This document shows, piece after piece, positions 1-5,413 of a stretch of DNA of 8,228 bases. This stretch comes from Hyphomonas sp. (GTDB taxonomy: Bacteria > Pseudomonadota > Alphaproteobacteria > Caulobacterales > Hyphomonadaceae): contig JARFRJ010000484.1 in NCBI GenBank assembly GCA_029287305.1, positions 1 to 8,228 of the forward strand, written 5' to 3'. Every line of letters begins with the position of its first letter. Position 1 is the first letter of the stretch. The position numbers were made by a program, and so were the translations under genes. The notes below the pieces were generated by a model that saw only the letters and a program-made list of their open reading frames with translations, had not been told where the DNA came from and did not search any database.

Positions 1-206
1 ATGCGGCTTATTTTGGTTTGCCCATACATATGGCGGAGCTGACGGGACGATCGGACAAATTTGACCGTCTGCATCAAAGCCTGATTGAGGCGGGCATTGC
101 GCGCTGGCTGCATGGGGAACTGGAAATCTGGGACTATACCCCTTTAAGAGAGGCGGATCGTGTGGCCGACCGGATCGTTGAGCAGTTGGAAGTGGGCAAG
201 ACCTGA
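1..206 (+). CDS. C-terminal fragment of an unidentified protein (5' end outside window)
   Basis: The reading frame is open from the left edge (first full codon at position 3) to a TGA at 204-206, giving about 67 residues that end in EQLEVGKT. I do not recognise the family. The visible part is soluble and mixed in charge. It has a probable helix (SDKFDRLHQSLIEAG), a tryptophan-rich stretch (ARWLHGELEIWDY) and a final amphipathic helix (LREADRVADRIVEQL). It has no membrane segment and no repeat. A TTG at 18 and an ATG at 30 exist in frame, but the frame stays open upstream of both and there is no convincing ribosome binding site, so this is more likely the tail of a longer gene than a 62-residue protein. 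It converges on ychF with 39 bases between the stop codons. Confidence 0.6.
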   Translation, partial: AAYFGLPIHMAELTGRSDKFDRLHQSLIEAGIARWLHGELEIWDYTPLREADRVADRIVEQLEVGKT

Positions 207-245
207 CCTTAAAGCGTTTATGATTCCTTTTGGCCGGGGCACGTT

Positions 246-1343
246 CTAGACATTGAAGCGGAAGAGCAGGACATCCCCATCCTTGACGATATAGTCCTTG
301 CCTTCGGCGCGCATTTTGCCCGCTTCCTTGGCACCCTGTTCGCTGCCATGCGCCACATAGTCCTCATAGGCAATCGTTTCAGCGCGGATAAAGCCCTTTT
401 CAAAATCACCATGGATGACCCCTGCTGCCTGCGGTGCGCGCATACCCTGGTGGATTGTCCAAGCGCGGGTCTCTTTCGGCCCGGATGTGAAATAGGTCTG
501 TAAGCCGAGCAGGCTATAGCCTGCCTTGATCAAACGGTTGAGCCCGGCCTCTTCAAGATCAAGGCTTTGCAGAAATTCTTCTGCTTCCTCATCGTCCAAG
601 AGCGCAAGCTCGCTTTCAATCTGGGCCGAGATGACGACCGCTTCAGCGCCTTCCTTGGCGGCATGGGCGAGAACCTTGTCTGAATAGGCATTTCCCGTTG
701 CTGCCTCATCTTCACCGACATTAGCAATGTAAAGAACAGGTTTGGCGGTTAGAAGTTGCAGCATTTTCCATGACTTTTCATCCTCCTCTGAAATTTGCGC
801 ATAGCGGGCAGGACGGCCCGCATTCAGTTCAGCCAGCGCCAGATCGAAGAGCGCAATTTGCGCTTTGGCTTCCTTATCGCCGGAACGGGCTTTTTTATCG
901 GCATTAGCCCGGCGCTTTTCAAGGCTCTCCATATCGGACAGCATCAACTCAGTCTCAACCGTCTCCAGATCAGCGATCGGGTCAATCCGCCCATCAACAT
1001 GCGTAATATCATCATCCTCAAAACAGCGCAGCACATAGAGGACGGCATCGGTTTCACGAATATTGGCGAGGAATTGATTGCCGAGCCCCTCGCCCTTGGA
1101 CGCGCCTTCAACGAGACCGGCAATATCGACAAAATTCATGCGCGCAGGGATGATCTCTTTCGAGCCGGAAATCTCTGCCAATTTGGCCAGGCGAGGTTCC
1201 GGCACGGCAACATCGCCGACATTCGGCTCAATTGTGCAGAATGGATAATTGGCTGCCTGCGCCGCCGCGGTGCGTGTAAGCGCGTTGAAGAGGGTTGATT
1301 TACCGACATTGGGTAAGCCGACAATTCCACATTTAAAGCCCAT
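246..1343 (-). CDS. ychF: Redox-regulated ribosome-associated ATPase YchF (Obg family)
   Basis: This encodes 365 residues, the usual length for YchF/OLA1. The P-loop GLPNVGKST is at residues 9-17, the switch I block YPFCTIEPN at 33-41 and the G3 motif DIAGLV at 73-78. The G4 position reads NVGE (208-211) instead of NKxD; this NxxE variant is what makes YchF prefer ATP to GTP. A helical insertion rich in K, E and A lies at about 130-200. The last 80 or so residues are the TGS domain, ending in [12 protein letters not shown]. The family binds ribosomes and is linked to translation and to the oxidative-stress response; action in the cytoplasm is known from the family, not seen here. The ATG at 1343 is preceded by GCGGGAAAG, a fair ribosome binding site. 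It follows pth by 121 bases, the same pth-ychF order as in E. coli, and may also have its own promoter. Confidence 0.97.
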   Translation of the reverse strand: MGFKCGIVGLPNVGKSTLFNALTRTAAAQAANYPFCTIEPNVGDVAVPEPRLAKLAEISGSKEIIPARMNFVDIAGLVEGASKGEGLGNQFLANIRETDAVLYVLRCFEDDDITHVDGRIDPIADLETVETELMLSDMESLEKRRANADKKARSGDKEAKAQIALFDLALAELNAGRPARYAQISEEDEKSWKMLQLLTAKPVLYIANVGEDEAATGNAYSDKVLAHAAKEGAEAVVISAQIESELALLDDEEAEEFLQSLDLEEAGLNRLIKAGYSLLGLQTYFTSGPKETRAWTIHQGMRAPQAAGVIHGDFEKGFIRAETIAYEDYVAHGSEQGAKEAGKMRAEGKDYIVKDGDVLLFRFNV

Positions 1344-1382
1344 AATTCTATCTTTCCCGCCTGATGTTCAAAATTCTCTCTC

Positions 1383-1415
1383 TATATAGTCGCCCTGATC
1401 ACAAAAAAGCGACAA
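1383..1415 (-). promoter_or_regulatory. Possible ychF promoter
   Basis: In the 121-base gap between pth and ychF, the minus strand reads TTGTCG (1410-1415) followed 18 bases later by GACTAT (1386-1391), which runs into TATATA (1383-1388). A short inverted repeat, GTCGC/GCGAC, brackets the spacer. The transcript would start about 40 bases before the ychF ATG. The -10 match is weak and the choice of hexamers is uncertain. ychF may equally be read through from rplY-pth, since I see no strong terminator after pth. Confidence 0.3.
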
Positions 1416-1464
1416 GGGATAGTAGGATACAGGCTTAAACCCTGCATCGTCTATTTTTCTAAAC

Positions 1465-2073
1465 TTATCCTGTCTGCTTTGGGTCCAGCTTTGGCGCGGG
1501 GGCCAGGCGCATCACTTCCGATTGATAGCGCTCATCAGCGCCCTGACAGAGCAGGCCTAAACTGCGCACACAGGCTGAGATCAGTGGATCAAGCCAGACC
1601 TGGTCGGCTTTGGAAAAATCTGACAGGACATAGGGCATAACTTTGGATTTCTCCCCTGGATGACCAATACCGATGCGAATGCGGCGTATATCCGGGCCTA
1701 AATGCGCCAGCGCCGAGCGAACCCCATTATTACCGGAATGCCCGCCGCCCTGCTTGACGCGGAGACGACCCGGAGCCAGATCAATCTCATCATGAAAGAG
1801 AATAATATCTGAGGCTTTAATCTTGTAAAACTTTGCCGCCTTCGCCAAGGCCTGACCGGATTCATTATAAAAAGTCATTGGTTTCAGCAAAAGCGCTTTG
1901 ACCGGGCCAGTTTGGGTCTCAATCACACCTTCAGATACCATGGCATTGAATTTCTCCCGCCACGGTCTGAAATTGTAATGCGCTGCAATCTCATCTAGCA
2001 CCCAAAAGCCGACATTATGCCGATTATCGGCATATTTCGGTCCGGGATTGCCTTGCCCGGCAATGATAATCAT
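1465..2073 (-). CDS. pth: Peptidyl-tRNA hydrolase
   Basis: The enzyme cleaves the ester bond of peptidyl-tRNAs released early from ribosomes and so recycles tRNA in the cytoplasm. The product is 202 residues, close to the usual 190-200. Visible motifs are the N-terminal GQGNPGPKYADNRHNVG (6-22), with Asn9 and the catalytic His19. Next come KPMTFYNESG (64-73, Asn70), HDEIDLAPG (94-102, Asp98; the acid that assists the histidine lies in this block) and GGGHSGNNG (109-117, Asn115/116). The residue before Asn70 is Tyr69, where E. coli Pth has Met67. I chose the ATG at 2073 because homologues begin a few residues before GxGNPG and because AGGGGCGG lies just upstream. A GTG at 2148 would add 25 residues (starting MPSFKTLFNAL) that do not look like Pth. 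The gene lies 107 bases after rplY and before ychF, a common arrangement. Confidence 0.96.
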   Translation of the reverse strand: MIIIAGQGNPGPKYADNRHNVGFWVLDEIAAHYNFRPWREKFNAMVSEGVIETQTGPVKALLLKPMTFYNESGQALAKAAKFYKIKASDIILFHDEIDLAPGRLRVKQGGGHSGNNGVRSALAHLGPDIRRIRIGIGHPGEKSKVMPYVLSDFSKADQVWLDPLISACVRSLGLLCQGADERYQSEVMRLAPAPKLDPKQTG

Positions 2074-2180
2074 AGGGTCCGCCCCTGTCTTGCTAAACCA
2101 GCTTAGGATCGGTGCCAAAGCGTTAAAAAGCGTTTTGAAGCTAGGCACTGGAATCTTAGACTGTCACGAGGCGACAGCGG

Positions 2181-2816
2181 TTAAGCGTCACCCTCACCGT
2201 CATCGCCAGCTTCGCCGTCTTCACCCTCAGACGCGCTGCTTGTGGTAGACGCGGTGCGCCCAGCAATGGTCGCAATGGTAAAGTCCCGATCGGTAATGCG
2301 GGGTTCTGCGCCTTCTGGCAGGGCGATATCGGAGATTTTGATATTGTCGCCAATCTCAAGCGTTGAGACATCGGCTTCCAGACTATCTGGAATGGCGCTC
2401 GCTGCCACACTCAATTCAACGGCATATCTGACAACGTTCAGCGTACCGCCCTTTTTAAGGCCTGGAGAAACCTCCTCGCCGACAAAATGGACAGGCACTT
2501 CAACCGTTACAATCTGGTCTGCCTTCACGCGATAGAGATCGACATGCAAAACCTTGTCGGAGACAGGATGAAACTGAATATCCTGTGGAATGACAAGCTG
2601 CTTGGCCCCTTCATGAATGAGGGTTACTGTATTGCCTTTAAACTGGCCAGTATTGAGCGCTCTAGTTAACTCATTCTGCTTTAGAGATATCGCAACAGGG
2701 TCCTGGCCGCCGCCATAAAGGACACCCGGGGTAAGCCCCACCCGGCGGGCCGCGCGCGCGCCGCCTTTTCCAGTACGTGAACGCACATCGACAGTCAGTT
2801 CAATATTAATAGACAT
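2181..2816 (-). CDS. rplY: 50S ribosomal protein L25 / general stress protein Ctc
   Basis: This is a 211-residue protein of the long, two-domain L25 (TL5/Ctc) type. The N-terminal 5S rRNA-binding domain (about 1-95) shows the signature RTGKGGARAARR (14-25) and PGVLYGG (30-36). The C-terminal beta-rich TL5 domain (about 97-185) includes VEVPVHFVGEEVSPGLKKGG. The last 19 residues form a strongly acidic, glycine-rich tail (SSASEGEDGEAGDDGEGDA). The ATG at 2816 is supported by GAAAGGAAAC directly upstream. A longer frame starting at 2876 adds 20 residues (MSGDYAHRSK...) unlike L25 and is rejected. It is the first gene of a probable rplY-pth-ychF unit. A plausible promoter lies about 90-120 bases upstream, with a 248-base gap to the amidohydrolase gene. 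Confidence 0.95.
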   Translation of the reverse strand: MSINIELTVDVRSRTGKGGARAARRVGLTPGVLYGGGQDPVAISLKQNELTRALNTGQFKGNTVTLIHEGAKQLVIPQDIQFHPVSDKVLHVDLYRVKADQIVTVEVPVHFVGEEVSPGLKKGGTLNVVRYAVELSVAASAIPDSLEADVSTLEIGDNIKISDIALPEGAEPRITDRDFTIATIAGRTASTTSSASEGEDGEAGDDGEGDA

Positions 2817-2836
2817 TTTGTTTCCTTTCGCCCTGA

Positions 2837-2861
2837 GATCCGTGCGCTTTGATCTGTGCGC
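2837..2861 (-). repeat. Two-copy tandem repeat in the rplY leader
   Basis: On the plus strand GATCCGTGCGC (2837-2847) and GATCTGTGCGC (2851-2861) are 11-base copies with one difference, 3 bases apart, giving a 14-base period. They lie 20-45 bases upstream of the rplY start codon, inside the leader expected from the candidate promoter at 2910-2938. The function is unknown and chance is possible. Confidence 0.45.
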
Positions 2862-2909
2862 ATAATCACCTGACACGTAGGATTTGTTCCCACGTTTCCA
2901 AAGATCGCC

Positions 2910-2938
2910 CTTATACGGGCAGATATCCTACCGGGCAA
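2910..2938 (-). promoter_or_regulatory. Candidate sigma-70-type promoter for rplY-pth-ychF
   Basis: The minus strand reads TTGCCC (2933-2938), a 17-base spacer, then TATAAG (2910-2915). Both hexamers and the spacing fit a housekeeping promoter, and this is the best match in the 248-base gap 2817-3064. Transcription would start near 2903 and give a leader of roughly 87 bases before the rplY ATG. The -10 hexamer sits in a small GCCC/GGGC inverted repeat (2907-2920). A second, weaker possibility is TTGCAC (3014-3019) with GATATT or TATTAT further downstream. I see no coding sequence or RNA gene in this gap. Confidence 0.5.
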
Positions 2939-3045
2939 GGGAAAAACACTGGCTGTTGCGACGACCTGAACCGATCCATTCTGAACACGATAATATCCGT
3001 ACAAGACTATATTGGTGCAAACTGGCTGGCTATAAAACAGACTGT

Positions 3046-3063
3046 GCAAAAGACGGTCTTTGC
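3046..3063 (-). terminator. Possible terminator hairpin after the amidohydrolase gene
   Basis: Two bases beyond the TAA stop, the minus strand can form GCAAAGA-CCG-TCTTTTGC, about 7 base pairs with one bulged T. The T-run is poor: ACAGTCTGTTTTATAG follows. The position is right for a terminator, but the stem is A/T-rich and weak. Confidence 0.3.
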
Positions 3064-3064
3064 T

Positions 3065-4747
3065 TTATTCGGCCTGCCAGACAATCTTACCGGCAATCAG
3101 CGTGGCCAGCGGCTTAGCGTCCAATATTTCGGCCTCTGGAATGACCATAATATCACGGTCAAAGACGGTGATATCAGCAAGCTTTCCAACCTCCAGCGTC
3201 CCGAGGACATCTTCCTGAAAACTGGCAAAAGCCGGTGCTTTTGTGAACATGGCCAAAGCTTCTTCGCGGCTGACCACTTCTTCGGGTGACCAATCTTTTC
3301 CGCTTGTTCCCTCCAGCGTCTTGCGGGCGATAGCCGCATAAAACTCAATCAGGGGAGAGCCAAATTCGACCGGCGCATCGGACCCGCCGACAATCAGCCC
3401 CCCCTGATTGAGCACAGTCTTCCAAGCATAGGCACCGTCCAACCTGTCGCTACCCAGACGATCGGGGGCAAATTTCAAATCCCCAATAGCATGACTGGGC
3501 TGCATCGAGGCGATAATGCCGAGCCGCGCCAAGCGCGGTATATCCTGCGTGCGCAGAATTTGCGCATGCTCAATGCGCCAGCGATGATCTGTATAGGCGG
3601 GAATATCGCTCTGTTCAGCCCGCACCATAGCTTCGCCAATCCAGTCAATCGCATCAGAATTGGCCTTGTCTCCTATGGCATGGACGGCCATTTGCACATC
3701 TTCTGTCAGAGCCTCTTCAAAAAGGGCCATCGTTTCAGCTTTACCCCGTAAGGCAAGACCCTTTGTCTCTGGCCTGTCTGAATAGGGCTGAAACAGTAAG
3801 GCACCGCGACTGCCCAGCGCCCCATCCATATAGATTTTGACCGACCGATTGAGAACCGTATCGGTTTCAAATTTCTGTCCGGCAGCAATATTAAATCCAT
3901 CGACATCATAGGCATTATAGACCCTTTGGGGGAGGTTGCCATTACGGGACAAGGCCTGCATTATCGGGGCTTCAGGCAGGGAAACGGACATATTATGCAC
4001 GCCGGTCCAACCCCGGCTGGCATAAAGCCGCGCCCCGGTTTCAAGCGCTTTGCCTAAATCAGCTTCGCTAGGGCTTTCTGTCAGGCCGGAAAACAGACCC
4101 ATGGCATTATCAATCATCAGGCCCGTGGCCGCGCCCTCTGCATCGCGTTCAATCTGCCCGCCTGCCGGATCTGGCGTTGCCTCCATAATGCCGGCGGCTG
4201 TCATGGCCGCACGATTGGCGAGCAGGGCATGCCCATCGGCCCTAGTTAAAAGGACCGGATTGTCGGAACTGACCGGATCAATATCCGCCGCATTTGGCAT
4301 ACGCGCCTCTGGCCAATCGGTTTCGATCCAGCCTCGCCCGATCAGAACCTCGCCCGCTTCTAGACGTTGCACTTCCGCCTCTATGCGCGCGACAAGCGCA
4401 GCGATCGACCCAATACCGGACAGATCAAGGGTCAACTCCCGCACGCCAATGCCAGCCAGATGCGCATGCCCATCCACAAAACCTGGATAGATAATACCGT
4501 CAAAATGCATGTGGGAGAGGGCAGGCGTGATAATGTCCGGCTTTTTACCTTCAGAGAAAACGGCGCGAATAACCCCCGCCTCATCAATCAACAGGCCGTG
4601 AACATCCTCTGTCGTCTCAGTCCCGGTATAAATTTTATCCGCAGTATAAATCGTCGCCGGGCCCACCAGCTCTAGGGGAGGCTCCGGTCTTTGCCCGCAG
4701 CCGATCAGACCAATAAGGAAGATTAAATAAATAAAAGACCGCATCAT
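3065..4747 (-). CDS. Lipoprotein amidohydrolase, YtcJ-like (amidohydrolase 3) family
   Basis: The product is 560 residues. It begins with a lipoprotein signal peptide: a hydrophobic stretch (FIYLIFLIGLIG) leads to the lipobox LIGC, with the lipidated cysteine at Cys17. It is therefore predicted to be anchored to a membrane on the periplasmic side. The rest is a metallo-dependent hydrolase of the YtcJ/N-substituted formamide deformylase type. It has GFVDGHAHL (metal ligands His94 and His96), RADGHALLANRAA, KIYMDGALGSRG, HAIGDKAN (His356), RIEHAQI (His394) and GGSDAPVE (Asp457), and it closes with the usual IAGKIVW strand. All expected metal-site blocks are present, so it is probably active, but the substrate cannot be read from the sequence. 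Two ATGs stand side by side (4747 and 4744); AGGA lies about 4 bases before the first and 7 before the second, so the second may be used. It shares no function with its translation-gene neighbours. Confidence 0.93.
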   Translation of the reverse strand: MMRSFIYLIFLIGLIGCGQRPEPPLELVGPATIYTADKIYTGTETTEDVHGLLIDEAGVIRAVFSEGKKPDIITPALSHMHFDGIIYPGFVDGHAHLAGIGVRELTLDLSGIGSIAALVARIEAEVQRLEAGEVLIGRGWIETDWPEARMPNAADIDPVSSDNPVLLTRADGHALLANRAAMTAAGIMEATPDPAGGQIERDAEGAATGLMIDNAMGLFSGLTESPSEADLGKALETGARLYASRGWTGVHNMSVSLPEAPIMQALSRNGNLPQRVYNAYDVDGFNIAAGQKFETDTVLNRSVKIYMDGALGSRGALLFQPYSDRPETKGLALRGKAETMALFEEALTEDVQMAVHAIGDKANSDAIDWIGEAMVRAEQSDIPAYTDHRWRIEHAQILRTQDIPRLARLGIIASMQPSHAIGDLKFAPDRLGSDRLDGAYAWKTVLNQGGLIVGGSDAPVEFGSPLIEFYAAIARKTLEGTSGKDWSPEEVVSREEALAMFTKAPAFASFQEDVLGTLEVGKLADITVFDRDIMVIPEAEILDAKPLATLIAGKIVWQAE

Positions 4748-4773
4748 ATGTCCTGCTTTTTTTTATATAAATG

Positions 4774-4796
4774 AGGCCGGGATTAAACCTCGGCCT
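4774..4796 (-). terminator. Hairpin between rpmB and the amidohydrolase gene
   Basis: AGGCCG (4774-4779) and CGGCCT (4791-4796) are perfect inverted arms. Inside them, GG/CC can extend the stem around an ATTAAA loop with one bulge. On the minus strand the stem is followed by CATTTATATAAAAAAAA, which is A/T-rich but not a true T-run. It lies 27 bases before the amidohydrolase start and 72 bases after the rpmB stop. It may act as a second terminator for rpmB or as a structure in the amidohydrolase leader or promoter region. Confidence 0.4.
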
Positions 4797-4828
4797 GATT
4801 CATATCTAATCGGGCAGGATGGGAAAGT

Positions 4829-4851
4829 ACAGCCTGTTCAAAACAAGCTGT
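4829..4851 (-). terminator. Candidate rpmB terminator hairpin
   Basis: Seventeen bases after the rpmB stop, the minus strand reads ACAGCTTGTT-TTG-AACAGGCTGT. That is a 10-pair stem in which the only non-Watson-Crick position is a U-G wobble; read on the plus strand the same position is a C-A mismatch. This points to a structure made in the rpmB transcript. The tail (ACTTTCCC) is short in U, so termination may be partial or the hairpin may simply protect the 3' end. Confidence 0.4.
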
Positions 4852-4868
4852 CTGTAAAAGAGAAAGCT

Positions 4869-5159
4869 CTAAACTGAAACGGTCTCTTTTTTCTCAATAT
4901 CCCGCTTGATTTTAGCAGCTTTGACAGACAGGTCTGCCGCTTTGGCTTTCGCCAGAAAGCCATCCAGCCCACCAAGCTTGTCCACTGTGCGCAAGGCTTT
5001 GGCCGCAATTTTGAGCTTATAGGACTGATTGAGAGATTCAGAATGCAGGCGCACATCAAGCAAATTCGGCAAAAACCGACGCTTGGTTTTCACATTGGAG
5101 TGGCTCACATTATGTCCGGACATCGGCTTTGTACCGGTCAATTCACAAACGCGCGACAT
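4869..5159 (-). CDS. rpmB: 50S ribosomal protein L28
   Basis: This structural protein of the large ribosomal subunit has 96 residues, typical of the longer alphaproteobacterial form. The family signature is clear at the N-terminus: MSRVCELTGTKPMSGHNVSHSNVKTKRRFLPNL, with Cys5, the G-x-x-VSH turn (15-20) and TKRRF (25-29). Many lysines follow in KLKIAAKALRTVDKLGG and the charged tail. The ATG at 5159 is preceded by AAGGAAG at a good distance. The stop is TAG at 4869. It is divergent from the helicase gene across 254 bases. It is followed by two hairpins before the amidohydrolase gene, so it is probably transcribed alone. A candidate promoter lies at 5198-5225. Confidence 0.98.
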   Translation of the reverse strand: MSRVCELTGTKPMSGHNVSHSNVKTKRRFLPNLLDVRLHSESLNQSYKLKIAAKALRTVDKLGGLDGFLAKAKAADLSVKAAKIKRDIEKKETVSV

Positions 5160-5197
5160 GGCAGGCTTCCTTAAAGTGCTATTTCATAAAGCGCGTG

Positions 5198-5225
5198 ACC
5201 TAACGGGTCTGGCCTTTCAGGTCAA
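5198..5225 (-). promoter_or_regulatory. Candidate rpmB promoter
   Basis: The minus strand has TTGACC (5220-5225), a 16-base spacer and TTAGGT (5198-5203); shifting by one base gives TAGGTC with a 17-base spacer. The -35 is near consensus and the -10 is weak, as is common in alphaproteobacteria. The transcript would start about 30 bases before the rpmB ATG. The -10 lies within a GACC-TAACG-GGTC inverted repeat (5197-5209). Confidence 0.45.
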
Positions 5226-5349
5226 GCTTTTTATGTGAAGGTAGAGGACGCTAAAAGGGTGATTTGTCCCCTGATCAGAAGATTATGCGGCAACCGTGTC
5301 GCCTATCATGGATATTGCTTGGAAAATATGTAAGAGGATGGAAAAAGAA

Positions 5350-5376
5350 ACCCTTGATATTATCCTGATCAAGGGT
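5350..5376. repeat. Perfect 9-bp inverted repeat upstream of the helicase gene (possible operator)
   Basis: ACCCTTGAT (5350-5358) and ATCAAGGGT (5368-5376) are exact reverse complements separated by 9 bases, so the arm centres are 18 bases apart, close to two helical turns. The repeat ends 37 bases before the helicase start codon. Its size and symmetry suit a site for a dimeric regulator. A hairpin in RNA is possible, but no T-run follows directly, so a terminator is less likely. Its function is inferred only from position and symmetry. Confidence 0.55.
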
Positions 5377-5413
5377 CAAATTCGATTGTTTTTGACTATA
5401 GCGGGCCGGGAAA

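Noticed and set aside
795..1298. Plus-strand open frame of 167 codons
   Set aside because: It is antisense to the strongly conserved ychF core, including the P-loop region; no ribosome binding site and no recognisable family.
1376..1388. CTCTCTCTATATA dinucleotide run ahead of ychF
   Set aside because: Too short to count as a meaningful microsatellite; mentioned only as part of the possible promoter.
2117..2134. Direct repeat AAAGCGTT twice with a 10-base period between rplY and pth
   Set aside because: Short and A/T-rich; not inverted, so not a terminator, and too small to distinguish from chance.
2074..2148. 25-residue N-terminal extension of Pth from a GTG at 2148
   Set aside because: Pth proteins start a few residues before GxGNPG; the ATG at 2073 has a better ribosome binding site.
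2817..2876. 20-residue N-terminal extension of L25
   Set aside because: The ATG at 2816 has a strong AAGGA site and matches where L25 proteins begin.
2795..3049. Minus-strand 84-codon frame between the amidohydrolase and rplY
   Set aside because: It overlaps the rplY start in another frame, covers the likely promoter and has no family resemblance.
4050..4490. Plus-strand open frames within the amidohydrolase gene
   Set aside because: Serine-, alanine- and proline-rich shadow of a well-supported gene on the other strand.
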